The notes below the pieces were generated by a model. The model did not search any database. It saw only the letters and a program-made list of their open reading frames with translations, and was not told the origin of the DNA. A DNA stretch of 64,000 nt from Limnephilus marmoratus. Lineage: Eukaryota > Arthropoda > Insecta > Trichoptera > Limnephilidae. Location: the NCBI GenBank assembly GCA_917880885.1, contig OU862919.1, positions 11,922,001-11,986,000 on the forward strand. The letters run 5' to 3'. A program made the translations under genes and the position numbers. Shown one piece after another: positions 31,447-42,961 of the stretch (position 1 is the stretch's first letter; the number at the start of each line of letters is the position of its first letter).

Positions 31447-31460
31447 CACGTTGGGCGCCA
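31447..31460 (-). promoter_or_regulatory. Gypsy primer-binding site, Lys-tRNA type
   Basis: TGGCGCCCAACGTG on the minus strand lies two bases inside the 5' LTR. From memory it complements the 3' end of insect Lys-tRNA (CUU anticodon), the primer used by Drosophila gypsy. Confidence 0.7.
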
Positions 31461-31462
31461 AT

Positions 31463-31795
31463 TGATAGGGTCGAGTATCAATTTAGTGGGCTCAGAAACA
31501 AAATACAAGTATCTCGGTACGATAGTTTATTTTACAAGTTACACAGAATATCAGTTAATGTTTTTTTACAGTCTCACATGACCCTTCTGAAAAAAAAACT
31601 CCTATCTGTCAAAAAAAAGAAAAATCAAAACAAAACAATTCAATTCGAATTCTGGTGCGTTTAAAAAAAATGGATTTGTGTAACCACCGTACGAAAGTAC
31701 CCAGACTACACTGGGTAGCTCTCTAGGTAGGCTGATTTCCTTTGCGTTTATTTTTTTAGTGACGGGGTTTTGGGTCACTCTTCATGCTCGAATCA
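31463..31795 (-). repeat. Gypsy 5' LTR
   Basis: 333 bp, beginning TGATTCGAGC and ending CCCTATCA on the minus strand, directly outside the primer-binding site. Confidence 0.85.
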
Positions 31796-34102
31796 ACTAT
31801 AATCGGCTGCTAGATCTGGTATTCTGTAGTGATCTCTCAATTCATATTGTTAAATCAGTTGACGAGCTCCTCCCCCTAGACTGCCACCACCCTGCTCTAA
31901 GCATAACCATCACGACGAATAACTCACCAGACAACACAACTATTCTGCCTAACCTTACTTATAATTTTTCCAAAGCTGACTATTCCAATATGAACCAATA
32001 TCTTGCAAATGAAGTCTGGTCATTTCTTCACCACAACAATAATATTAACTATAATCTTGAAATATTTTATAAAATTATTAACAGGGCCATTGAAAACTAT
32101 GTACCACTTTCACACTTCAAAGAAGCGAAGTTCCCGAAATGGTTCAGCGGAGAGCTTATTAAACTAGTTATCTGTAAAAAAATTGCACACAAAAACTTTA
32201 AAGAATCCAACTCCCTTAACGACTATAAGATATTTCATAACTACAGAACTCAATGTAAAAAACTGTCAAAAATATCGTATTTTAATTATATAAATGGAAT
32301 TGAAAATTCTATACCCTCTAATATTCAAAACTTTTTCACACATGTTAACTCTCTTAGAAAAAACAAACAAGGTTTACTCATCTCAATGCACTTCAAAGAA
32401 AAGAGTAGCACTGATATGAAAGTAAAGGTTAACTATTTTGCTGATTATTTCAAAAGTGTCTATGACGAAGATATCCCAGACAATTATGTACCACCTCCTT
32501 CCCTTAATGAGAGCATACATATCCCTGCTGTACACATCAAAATTAAATCTCTAGACAAAAACAAGAAAGCCGGGCCTGACAATGTGCATCCCAATATCCT
32601 TATTAATTGCGTCGATTCACTTGCTGAGCTGATTTGTATATTGTTTAACCAGTCCCTCGATACAGGTTGCTTCCCTGACATTTGGAAACGTTCTTATCTA
32701 ACACATATATTAAAAAAGGGTAATAAAAGTGATATCACTAACTATAAACCTATATGTAAGCTATCTGTAATCCCGAAACTCTTCGAAAAACTATTACTTG
32801 ATCAAATTTCCCCATGTATTAACCATCTCATTGTTCCGAATCAACATGAATTTTTGTCAGGCAGGTCAACTCTAACAAATCTTCCGTTATATGAAAACTA
32901 TATATCAAACGCATTAGCTAACAGAAGAACTCAAGTCGATTCCATATATACGGATTTTATCAAGGCATTCGACAAAGTATGCCATAAAATTCTACTGGTT
33001 AAGCTACGTAATCTAGGCATTGATGGAAAACTTTTAGACTGGTTTGCAAGCTATCTATCTGATAGAGTACTACTTGTAAAAATTAATTTGTTCCTTTCCA
33101 ATCAATTTATAGCTACCAGTGGTGTACCACAAGGGTCTCATTTAGGCCCAATTTTATTTTTACGGTTTATAAATGATATTGTTGATATATTTGATAAAGA
33201 TGTAAACGTGTTGCTTTTTGCAGATGATTTGAAAATTTTTAAAATAATTAAAACGGCCGAAGATTGTATCTGTCTACAAAATAATTTAAACAAGTTAATT
33301 AATTGGTGTTCTCTTAACAAACTTTTTCTGAACATAAATAAGTGTCATTCAATAATATTTTACAGAATAAGTCAACCAATAATTCATCCGTATGTACTTA
33401 ACAACTCTACCCTTACCTCTGTCGAAGAAATTAATGACCTGGGCATAATTTTCGACTCAAAATTAAACTTTATATCCCATATAAACACAATCACTAATAA
33501 AGGAATAACAATGCTTGGCTTCATTCTTCGAAATACCAGAGGTTTTAGGAATATTTCAACCGTAAAAATTTTGTATACATTCTTAGTACGTAGTCAAGTC
33601 GAATATAACTCCTCGATCTGGTCCCCCCATTTTAAATTACATTCAGATACAATCGAAAAAATTCAACACAAATTTCTAAGACATAAATTTTAAACTCGGT
33701 ATTCCCATTGAAAACATAAATTATAACTACTTGATGAAAGAATTAAATTTATTAAATCTCTCAGATCGAAGAATTATATCCGACTTAATATTTATGTTCA
33801 AAATTGTAAATGGTAAAATAGACAGTCCTGATTTAACTAAGCTCATCGAATTTCATATACCCAATAGAGCAACTCGCTCCAAAATCTTGTTTCAATGTAA
33901 CAACAACAGAACTGAGTACACGAACACTCACTTTTACCTAGATTACATGAAGTTAGTAATAGATACGCAGATGTGGCGGATCTATCTAACTGCACGGAAG
34001 CTAGGTACAAGAAGGCTATTCTATCATATATCTTCAATCAATATTAATTTTATTTATACTATAGTATTGAATGTAATTGTAGCCCTTTGTGTCATTTCTT
34101 AA
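31796..34102 (+). pseudogene. LINE D ORF2, endonuclease end and reverse transcriptase
   Basis: Starts with NRLLDLVFCSDLSIHI and DCHHPALSITI (the final endonuclease motif with its His). A linker leads to the reverse transcriptase with KAGPDNVHPNIL, ITNYKPICKLSVIPKLFEKL, IYTDFIKAFDKVCH, TSGVPQGSHLGPILF and LLFADDLKIF, so both catalytic Asp residues are present. The post-palm motifs NDLGIIFDSKLNFISHI and FLVRSQVEYNSSIWSPH follow. A frameshift near 33685 ends the first frame at 33693, and the rest (IFMFKIVNGKIDSPDL) runs from about 33700 to 34102. Function is lost through the truncation, the stop and the Gypsy insertion. Confidence 0.75.
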
Positions 34103-34225
34103 TCAAATGCCACAATTAACTTAACTCTTTTTTATAATTATTTCTTATGTACCTACAACTAATATTTTGTGACATGTAATATGTATTTATGGTATATTTA
34201 TACCGTTAATAAATAAATAAATAAA

Positions 34226-34613
34226 TAGATAATCACCCACAGTATTTGCTGATAGATAATCACCCAAAGTATTCACTAATAGATAATCACTCACAGTATT
34301 TGCTGATAGATAATCACCCACAATATTCGCTGATAGATAATCACCCGCAGTATTTGCTGATAGATAATCACCCAAAGTATTCACTAATAGATAATCACTC
34401 ACAGTATTTGCTGATAGATAATCACCCACAATATTCGCTGATAGATAATCACCCGCAGTATTTGCTGATAGATAATCACCCACAGTATTCGCTGATGATA
34501 ATCACCCATAGTATTCGCTGATCGATAATCACTCACAGTATTCGCTGATGATAATCACCCATAGTATTCGCTGATAGATAATCACCCACTGTATTCTCTG
34601 ATAGATAATTACA
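34226..34613. repeat. 27-bp minisatellite, right block
   Basis: Same unit as 23641-24058, about 14 copies, interrupted by slips near its right end (GCTGATGATAATC variants). It continues the left block once LINE D is removed. Confidence 0.85.
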
Positions 34614-34639
34614 TAAATACGAAACAATAATCCATTGAT

Positions 34640-34827
34640 ATAAAAAAGGTTGTCTGTAGAGGGCGGCGCGCGTTTGTTTGATATTTATACAAATCTGCAA
34701 TTTTATTCCAATTTGATGAAATTTTGCATACCTATCTGATTTTCAAAAACATGATGAAGGTCACTGTCTAAGTCTGATTTTGAAAAACACTGTGAGAAGC
34801 CCGAATAACGCAGGTGAAATCAGCTAG
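34640..34827 (+). mobile_element. Helitron-like 3' end
   Basis: Runs TTGATGAAATTTTGCATACC, AACACTGTGAGAAGCCCG and AACGCAGGTGAAATCAGCTAG in sequence and ends CTAG before T. This resembles 3' ends of insect Helitrons. The minisatellite to its left may be the interior of the same element; a matching 5' end was not found. Confidence 0.45.
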
Positions 34828-34839
34828 TCACGAATTTAA

Positions 34840-36745
34840 AAAACTGTGTGCAATTCACATGCTGTAGAAGTGAAACCAGTGAAAGAGTGGGGAGGCTACG
34901 AAGCACCGCACAAATAGGAGACCGATAGGCTACGAAGCACCGCACAAAGAGTAGACCGGATTATACTACCCCTCACATTCCCTCGCAGGCTTAATCCTAT
35001 AGATTTATGTGTTTGTCTCTTTTAGTGTCGCTATTTTTCGTTTCATCGAGTTTCAAATCACGACGGTGCTAAAGAAGTTTTCACTTCAAAAATTACAAGT
35101 GTGCAGTTCAAACGCTGAAGAAGTGAAACCTTCAGAAAACTAAAATAGACAAGAACGGGGAGGCTACGAAGTACCTCACAAAGGGGAGACCGATTACACT
35201 ATCTCATTCTCTCGCAGGTAAAATCCTATAGATGTATGTTTTTGTCGCTTTTTAGTGTCGCTATTTTTCGTTTCTTCGAGTTTCAAATCACAAAGGTGGT
35301 AATGAAGTTTTGACTTCAAAAATTACAAGTGTGCAGTTTACACGCTGAAGAAGTGAAACCTTCAGAAAACTAAAGTAGACAAGAATGGGGATGCTACGAA
35401 GTACCTCACAAAGGGGAGACCGATTACACTATCTCATTCTCTCGCAGGTAAAATCCTATAGATGTATGTTTTTGTCGCTTTTTAGTGTCGCTAGTTTTCG
35501 TTTCATCGAGTTTCAAATCACAAAGATGGTAAAGAAGTTTGCACTTCAAAAATTACAAGTGTGCAGTTCAAACGCTCAAGAAGTGAAACCTTTAGAAAAC
35601 TAAAATAGACAAGAACGGGGAGGCTATGAAGTACCTCACAAAGGGGAGACCGATTACACTATCTCATTCTCTCGCAGGTAAACTCCTCCGTTTCATCGAG
35701 TTTCAAATCACAAAGGTGGTAAAGAAGTTTTCACTTCAAAAATTGAAGAAACGCTGAAGAAGTGAAACCTTCAGAAAACTAAAATAGACAAGAACGGGGA
35801 GGCTACGAAGTACCTCACAAAGGGGAGACCGATTACACTATCTCATTCTCTCGCAGGTAAAATCCTATAGATGTATGTTTTTGTCGCTTTTTAGTGTCGC
35901 TATTTTTCGTTTCATCGAGTTTCAAATCACAAAGGTGGTAATGAAGTTTTGACTTCAAAAATTACAAGTGTGCAGTTTACACGCTGAAGAAGTGAAACCT
36001 TCAGAAAACTAAAGTAGACAAGAATGGGGATGCTACGAAGTACCTCACAAAGGGGAGACCGATTACACTATCTCATTCTCTCGCAGGTAAAATCCTCCGT
36101 TTCATCGAGTTTCAAATCACAAAGGTGGTAAAGAAGTTTTCACTTCAAAAATTGAAGAAACGCTGAAGAAGTGAAACCTTCAGAAAACTAAAATAGACAA
36201 GAACGGGGAGGCTACGAAGTACCTCACAAAGGGGAGACCGATTACACTATCTCATTTTCTCGCAGGTAAAATCCTATAGATGTATGTTTTTGTCGTTTTT
36301 TAGTGTCGCTATTTTTCGTTTCATCAAGTTTCAAATCACAAAGGTGGTAAAGAAGTTTCCACTTCAAAAATTACAAGTGTGCACTTCAAACGCTGAAGAC
36401 GTGAAACCTTCAGAAAACTAAAATAGACAAGAACGGGGAGGCTATGAAGTACCTCACAAAGGGGAGACCGATTACACTATCTCATTCTCTCTTCACTTCA
36501 AAAATTACAAGTGTGCAGTTCAAACGCTGAAGACGTGAAACCTTCAGAAAACTAAAATAGACAAGAACGGGGAGGCTACGAAGTACCTTACAAAGGGGAG
36601 ACCGATTACACTATCTCATTCTCTCGCAGGTAAAATCCTATAGATGTATGTTTTTGTCTATTTTTAGTGTCGCTATTTTTCGTTTCATCGAGCTTCAAAT
36701 CACAAAGGTGCTAAAGAAGTTTTCACTTCAATAAACTAATACAAA
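34840..36745 (+). repeat. 230-bp satellite array
   Basis: About nine units, with GCAGGTAAAATCCTATAGATG-type starts at 34984, 35214, 35444, 35674, 35853, 36083, 36262 and 36627. Periods are 230, 230, 230, 179, 230, 179, and then a two-unit step of 365. The 179-bp units lack the CTATAGATGTATGTTTTTGT part. A lone relative unit is at 40403-40507. Open frames inside are not conserved between units. Confidence 0.85.
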
Positions 36746-37060
36746 GTGAATTCCCAATTCCAGTATCATAATTTTCAATCCCTTTAACAAGATATATTGA
36801 CGGCATTTTCAGTAAAAAAAAGTACTCGCGATGTGATTAATTCCGTGATACCATTAAACCTGTTTTTAATGGGCGCTAGCGAATTTCAAAACCAATTTCA
36901 AATGTTATTAAAATCAAAAAAAATAACCATCTGATACTTAATTTGCACAATTTAAATGCCAGTGTTAATGAAACTTTTATTGTTCGTTCTACATAAATAC
37001 ACAAACCATTTTTGTTTTCGTTTTTTATCGTTTTATTACATCACATCGGCAGTGATTAAT
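36746..37060. other. No gene seen
   Basis: AT-rich sequence with nothing recognised. Confidence 0.4.
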
Positions 37061-37061
37061 T

Positions 37062-37187
37062 TTTGGGGAATTACTTGAGCTACCTCCTTCTTTAGCCAAC
37101 GTTTAGGATAGTAAAGCTTTCTGAAACTTTGGCTAACGAAGGAGGCAGAGCAACAAAGCATAATACCTCAAAAATAAACCACTAGGG
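37062..37187. mobile_element. Degraded foldback MITE
   Basis: The arms GAGCTACCTCCTTCTTTAGC and GGCTAACGAAGGAGGCAGAG are imperfect inverted copies. They match the better-kept foldback element at 39888-40053. Confidence 0.6.
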
Positions 37188-37194
37188 TAGACCG

Positions 37195-38220
37195 AGGCTA
37201 TTCGGATCATTTTTTATGTTTTCTTGAAAAAAATGAAAACTAATGCATTTTCGAATTTTTTTATTATTTAATATTAAGCATTTGACATTTTTATATGTTT
37301 TAATTTTAATGATCATAACATAAAGTAACTAGAAAAAAACATATGACTATTACTGTAGACCTCTCCACTGATCCGAATCACCCCATATATATGTGGTGAT
37401 TCGGATCAGTGGTGGGGCTACTTGGATCAAACCCGAAAAATTGTTAAGTATGAAAAAAAACAAAAACCAAAAATAGGTTTTAGAATCCATAACTTATATG
37501 AAAGTATCATGACACTTATTTACACTCTTATTGGCTTACACACCGCACAAATAAAAACTTTATTAAAACACTTTCTTGTCGTAACATTTTTCGTGGCACA
37601 ATTCTTCGCAAGAAGAACATTGAATCCAATCTTTCTTTGGAAGATGTACAAACGGCTTCATCCATTGTAATTTTCGACCATGATTGATCAGTCGTCTTTT
37701 TCACATAGTTGCGCACCATCTGCTTCAAATAAAAATATAAAACAATTAACGCATCGAATTTTAAAAGCATTAAAATATGATCCAAATAGCCCCCCCACCA
37801 TCGGTCCGTTTAACCCCACTTTTATTAATATGATATTTACTCAAAGTAAAGTACAAAAACATAAAAAATGCAATTTATTGCGCTTTTATTCTGTTTACTG
37901 AGCATTTGATTGATAAATTTATAACATATGAACATGACTAAATAGCTTACCTTTTCAGAAAAAACACTAAGAACGCAGAGAACAATATTACATCAGGCAT
38001 TTATTTGACACGTGACTTGGACGATCGTCACACATATCGATTTTTAGCAGTCAAACCACGCAATCTGCAATATCGGTAATTTTACTATTATGGCATCCGG
38101 TAGATGGCGACGCTATGTCCAATTTTTTTCATTGTCATTTCGTTACAATAGCTGAGATATATCCATATTGCTTAGCTTGATCCGAATAACCCACCTGATC
38201 CGAATAGCCTCGGTCTACCC
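37195..38220. mobile_element. 1.0-kb TIR element with TA duplication
   Basis: Perfect 25-bp inverted ends (GGGTAGACCGAGGCTATTCG at the left tip) are flanked by TA (37193-37194 and 38221-38222). This points to a non-autonomous Tc1/mariner-like element. GATCCGAAT iterons recur inside both ends (about 37374, 37400, 38180, 38196), and those at 37372-37412 form a palindrome. The open frames inside (37422-37670, 37680-37901) show no transposase motif. Confidence 0.75.
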
Positions 38221-38463
38221 TATAATATCTTTGGGCGTAAATCTAAAATCATACATCACAATGGCAGTTTAAAACATAAAATTAAATCCGTACAAATAAT
38301 TTTAAATTGGTAACATAAATATTTTAACTTGCCATTCGGATTGCTTTTAAATTAAACGCCAACACTTAGCAGTAAGTTTTACAAATAAAAAATCTCTAGG
38401 ATATTAAGTTCATTATTTGTAAAAACCGTTATTCTCATAATGATAAATTGTTCTTTTTTTAAT
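38221..38463. other. No gene seen
   Basis: AT-rich, nothing recognised. Confidence 0.3.
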
Positions 38464-38583
38464 TAAATGAAGACAATATTATCGAAACTCAATCTGGAAA
38501 CAGAAAAATCAGAAAAACATAATGGCACCTCCAGAGATTCCGGATTTTCAATTGAATTTCGCTAATATTGTATACATTTAATT
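38464..38583. repeat. Short palindromic element related to 17868-18072
   Basis: The outer arms AATTAAATGAAGACAATATT and their complement flank the shared AGAAAAACATAATGGCACCT stretch. It keeps the ends of the SINE-like palindrome but has lost most of the B-box part. Confidence 0.55.
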
Positions 38584-38664
38584 AAATATTACAATTATTA
38601 TAAGCAATAATTGTCAGCCTGAAACACTCATTTACATTGAAAAATCTTACGAGAAAAGATACTT
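38584..38664 (-). mobile_element. Tail shared with 39005-39085 (possible SINE-D)
   Basis: GATTTTTCAATGTAAATGAG and GTTTCAGGCTGACAA occur downstream of the tRNA-like head here and again, without a head, at 39005-39085. Confidence 0.45.
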
Positions 38665-38736
38665 GCCGCCAACGGGACTTGAACCCGTGTCCTTCTGATT
38701 GCCGGTCGGATGCTCTGACCACTGAGCTATAGCGGC
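38665..38736 (-). tRNA. tRNA-like gene, anticodon GGC (Ala type)
   Basis: On the minus strand 72 bases fold into a full cloverleaf. The acceptor GCCGCTA pairs with TGGCGGC, the D stem is GCTC/GAGC, the T stem ACGGG/CCCGT is perfect, and the B box is GGTTCAAGTCC. A73 and a TTTT stop follow about 10 bases downstream. The loop CCGGCAA gives anticodon GGC, but position 33 is C instead of the nearly universal T, and the anticodon stem has one C-A mismatch. The sequence after it recurs at about 39005-39085, so it may be the head of a SINE and not a working tRNA gene. Confidence 0.5.
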
Positions 38737-38739
38737 TTA

Positions 38740-39565
38740 TCTAATACCCGCCAAATAATTCAATATATACTGGTGTTTCATTCAACAATTACTGATTATT
38801 ACATTTTTCCACCTGCAAACAATCAACTTTATTTTTGTGAGGGAGGTATTGTTAGTACTAAATCTCTCGCTAGGTAGCGTCGAGACAAATTATTTCTAAA
38901 TTTTTTTTTTGGTGAAATACTTTTTAACTTGTTAAATATTAATTATTATTTTTAATTTATAAACTAACGTTTAAGACAAGATTTTTATGCGTAGCACAAA
39001 GGGTAACAATTATTATAAGCAATAGTTGTCAGCCTGAAACACTCATTTACATTGAAAAATCCTCCGAGAAAAATATTACAATTTAAGGTCGTACTCATAA
39101 AGTTAAAAATAAAAACATTTTGTATTGAAGTTTTTGAATTTTTGCTACTAGTGAATGACACGGGTCATTTTTGCTACTAGTGAATGACACGGGTGTGTCG
39201 AAATCAATAGCAGATAAAGAAAAATTAAGTAACAAATGTACGTGTAAAATAAAACACTTCAAAACAAAACATGTTTGTTTATTGGACACAATATTTGCCT
39301 GTAGACGTCAGAATTTTCGCAGCTTTGCGGTAAGAGAAAACATGTATTATTTTTGTTAATGTTTCTATGGAAGTTTTAAGACAGAAATCGGTTCATAAAA
39401 ATAATATTAAAAAGTTTATTGGAAAATACACAGAACATTTTAGAGTTTCCTAAAGAAAAGCGTAGTCCTACCTTCACGAATACTTTTTTGACGTAATTTG
39501 TGTTTTCGCATTGCAATAAATAAATGTTGATATTTTATTGAATATTATATAAATCAATAATAGAG
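38740..39565. other. Gene-free; repeat tail and small duplication
   Basis: Contains the headless SINE-D tail (39005-39085) and a local direct duplication of TTTTTGCTACTAGTGAATGA (39134-39190). No coding sequence. Confidence 0.4.
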
Positions 39566-39570
39566 ACCAC

Positions 39571-39880
39571 ATTACAAATGAGGTGGTTCTCCAAAGAATC
39601 GAAGGAGGAAGGCACCTGCTCAGGACCTTATCCGAAAGGCGTGCAAGATGGATCGGCCATGTAATACGACAAGAAGGCCTCTTGCATGCCATAATGGAGG
39701 GTATGACCGAGGGGACGAACTCTAGGGGACGCCCACGCCGAGAGTACCTGGAAGACTTGCTGGTGTAGTGGACGTGCGCTGCTCATCGTATGCAAACTTC
39801 AAAAGAGCCGCAAAAGACAGGTAAGGATGGAAGAGAAGAATAGAAGAGATACGTTTTAAGATTTACATGGCCAAAAGCAT
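39571..39880 (+). pseudogene. RTE-like LINE, C-terminal fragment
   Basis: Reads LSERRARWIGHVIRQEGLLH and SRGRPRREYLEDLL, the GHV-R and RGRPR phrases that close RTE-type reverse transcriptases. After a stop (39766-39768) and a frame change the text continues with ANFKRAAKDR. All catalytic parts are missing. The foldback MITE at 39888 lies directly after it. Confidence 0.6.
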
Positions 39881-39887
39881 TTTCGTT

Positions 39888-40053
39888 ATTTGTTTTTGGG
39901 GTGTTATGCCGTGTTGCGCTACCTCCTTCCTTAGCCAAGGTTTCGGACATCGTTGCAGTGTCCATCATCAGGGCAGATCCGGTAGATGTGTGATCTGAAA
40001 CGTTGGCTAAGGAAGGAGGTAGCGCAACACGGCATAACACCCCAAAAACAAAA
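39888..40053. mobile_element. Foldback MITE with near-perfect arms
   Basis: 166 bp. Arms of about 57 bp (TGTTTTTGGGGTGTTATGCC, GTGTTGCGCTACCTCCTTCC) match with a single mismatch and leave about 50 bp of loop. Related copies are 37062-37187 (decayed) and 62783-62847 (one arm). Such a hairpin drives no gene; the 204-codon minus frame crossing it is accidental. Confidence 0.75.
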
Positions 40054-40402
40054 ACGAAAAAAGAATAGAGGAAATTGCTGCAAACCAATCCCAGGATTGA
40101 AACCAGAGAGAAAGATATAAATAAAAGTAAACTAAGTAACCTAATAAATAACAATTCAATATTGTGTAGTGTAGACAAAACATCACAATATATATATACA
40201 TTGAGCCTCACGCGTGTTTTTTTAAATAACTTAGAACCCTTAATGTACTTTTTATGAACAGAGTCTTCTACTGAGAATATGAAGATTTTTTTAAAAATGC
40301 CTAGTAATGTCACCTTTCGAAAAATATCAGAAATAGCAACGCATGAGAAAATTATATGTTTTCTTATGAATGACGCTTTAACAGATTCTAATAACATTCA
40401 GC

Positions 40403-40507
40403 AGGCTAAATCCTATAGATGTATGCGTTTGTCTCTTTTTAGTGTCACTATTTTTCGTTTCATCGAGTTTCATATCACAACTGCGCTAAAGAAGTTTTCA
40501 CTTCAAT
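40403..40507 (+). repeat. Dispersed unit of the 230-bp satellite
   Basis: AAATCCTATAGATGTATG and TTTTTCGTTTCATCGAGTTT, followed by AAGAAGTTTTCACTTCAATAAA, match the array end at 36640-36745. Confidence 0.65.
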
Positions 40508-41836
40508 AAAATATCATGCAATCGGTTCGCAGAAATAAATATAATTGTACGCATAAAGTATCGTCAGGTACGTGTTGACAATCAATTTTATCGTTGATGT
40601 AATTCACCCGGTTATAATGGCAACACAGACCAGATAATTAATCCCAAATGGCACACTAATAAACACATAATGACACGTGAATAGAATAAACAAACACTCC
40701 GGTGTAGATAACTAGTAACTGTGCCGATTGGTCATAATAACAAATTGTCTAAACGGCTCATTAAGCGATCTCTATTGAATCCATAACACATCTGTTGAAT
40801 GATTTATTACGAACGTTGAGGCTTGATTAATTCCAGACAGATTTTAATGCTGGATTTTTGTTTGAATAGGCCACTTGCATCACATTTTTTTAATTTTTTT
40901 TCCGGTTTAGGAAAATATTCTAAGACATTCTGTATTTTTTTTAATCGTATTTTTGAAACCCTGGCGATTTTTTGAAAATTTCAATCCGAAAAATCAGACC
41001 AGTTTTTGTAAACCGGAAAGACGGGACATAATTTTATAGGTGCGAAAAAACGATAATTACATAGCCGAAAATCATTAAAAAAAAACGTTTTCCACACGAA
41101 TGGCATAGGAGAATAACGAGGCATACCAAAAATATTAAATCTCATAAATATTTTTTTCCTTGATTCATCTTATTGATCATAAATCATTATAATGTTCAAC
41201 ATCTATATTACTAAATCAAATGTAATATACTTATACTTGTAAATTATAATAATAATAAGAATATTATAAAATTTGATTTTGTTAAAATCGGCACCATTAT
41301 CATTATATCTCTAAAACACGTACGGACAACGTAAAATGTACGGGGTTCTCTTCATTACACCTGTCAAAAAATCAAACCAAATGATACGTTTGCAGAGAAC
41401 AAACAATAAATCTAGTGAACGTTAAATGTCAAATTCAAAAATTCGCATGAAATCAAAGTGATGCCATATAAAAAAAATAAATCAGTGTGGAATTTTATAA
41501 AATTAATAGGAACATTTTCGTAGACGGGACATTTTCGTGTAGTGACGTCACGAGCCCAAATAATGGATTTATCTATTTAAAAATAAAAAAAAAACTGTAC
41601 ATTTCTAAAAAATTTTACTAACATTTTCGTAATCTTAGTAAAAAAATCTATCCACAGGATTTTTTCCAAGTCGTTATGAAGTCCATGCAAGTGGCCTATT
41701 TTTGTTTGCCATATTATATCGATTCTAACCGTGAAAGAAATCCTCAAATATTCATTGTTAGATATGAATATTATTTGACCGAACGTACCGAAGTCCTGAT
41801 TTATCTCAACCGATAGGCATTTCATCTGTCTGTAAA
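40508..41836. other. No gene seen
   Basis: 1.3 kb of AT-rich sequence with no supportable coding region or internal match to the rest of the window. It is a candidate for unique host intergenic DNA. Confidence 0.35.
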
Positions 41837-42097
41837 TTTTTTATTTATTTATTTCTATTTCTTAGTACATAGATATAATGTATAATAGCAAATAGTGTAA
41901 AATAACATAAAATATATTAACAAATAATATGAATAAGAAATGAAAACCCACTAAGGCACTGCCTGAGTGTGGGTAATATTAAAACAAAATACTATATTTC
42001 TAAGTACCAAAGTATAAAAAAGATTTAAAAAACATATAAAATATAAAGTTAGTATAAAAAGTTAGTATTACATAGGTAGAATAAATGAAAAAGGTTT

Positions 42098-42959
42098 TGT
42101 TCGCGCCTTTTATTGTTGCATGTGGTTCTTTGGAACTACCGATTGAATGCCCTCTGCTATAATCAGTTGAGTTTAATTCGCCTCGCCGCAGGGGACACAG
42201 GTCCTATACCGCACCGCTTTACACTTGAATAATCGAGCCGCAAACGTTTTTTTTTTTTTTTACAGTGCATAACCGCACAAGAATCTCAACTGCTCCCGTC
42301 TGGAGCCAGTGAGACTATGGCATCCCCAATTGGGGTATGTTGTGAGGCTGAAGGTAGGGGGAGGGGAAGGAGGTGGGGAAGAGGAAGGTTGGGAAGTACC
42401 TGGCTATTCAGATCTGGTCACCAAACACGGCTAAAGCCATTTTCAAGCAACGTTTCAATTCTGAATGGTGGTCTTACACCAGGGCGATACTGATAGTATC
42501 TTCCACTCTGGAACATGCCGCAAATATACTATATATTATTTTAAATGAATTAATTGTGAAATAACACAAATTAATCAAATAAAATTTATTTGCGCATGCC
42601 GGGTTTGAACCCGCGACCTCCGGACTGTGAGTCAAGAGACTTACCCACTGGACTACGGAGGTCGTCAAAAACGTGATTCTAAAGCCGCAGCTATTATCGA
42701 GTACCATCGCCACGCGTCACTTACTCTCGCTAATGATTTCGCGATCAATTAATTGTTCATTCCCAGTCACCATTCCTTCCAAAATCTCCCATACTAACAT
42801 ACCTACCTTCCCAGTGAACACAAAATCTAAGAGGGAAGCAGTCTGGGTAAGTGAGATAAAATATAATAAAATAGATAAGAACCACGCATGCAGTCCACAA
42901 CATACCGCAGCATTTGATCCCTCGATCTTGAGAGGGATCATTTGCTACCCGACGCAACA
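42098..42959 (+). repeat. BEL 5' LTR, interrupted by SINE-A
   Basis: LTR sequence is 42098-42246 and 42674-42959 (149 + 286 bp), equal in length to the intact right LTR. The TATA region is not obvious. Confidence 0.85.
42247..42668 (-). mobile_element. SINE-A copy inside the BEL LTR
   Basis: Full-length, reverse-oriented SINE-A: T tail at the left, tRNA-like head at the right with GGGTTTGAACCC (B box) and CCCACTGGACTACGG (A box region). AAACG is duplicated at both sides (42242-42246 and 42669-42673). It is the last insertion of this nest. Confidence 0.8.
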
Positions 42960-42961
42960 TT

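Larger units (their letters stand above)
24467..31795 (-). mobile_element. Ty3/Gypsy LTR retrotransposon, with nested Merlin
   Basis: LTRs of about 334 and 333 bp bound a minus-strand interior with gag, protease, reverse transcriptase and integrase. ACTA is duplicated outside (24463-24466 and 31796-31799), the usual 4-bp size for this group. The LTR ends are TG and CA. The two LTRs differ by about two substitutions and one A-run indel. Without Merlin the element is about 4.4 kb, short for the group because RNase H is missing. Confidence 0.85.
24059..34225 (+). mobile_element. LINE D: CR1/Jockey-like LINE, itself split by Gypsy
   Basis: 5'-truncated LINE lying in the minisatellite. The first part is 24059-24466. 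The second part is 31796-34225 and ends in a (TAAA)n tail (about 34206-34225). Removing the Gypsy element and one ACTA joins VYNNY to NRLLDLVFCS in a single frame, so the two parts were one gene. The target duplication at the minisatellite is short (about TAGA). Confidence 0.8.

Noticed and set aside
39783..40397. 204-codon minus-strand ORF
   Set aside because: It runs through the foldback MITE and into LINE-derived sequence; hydrophobic stretches come from AT-rich codons.
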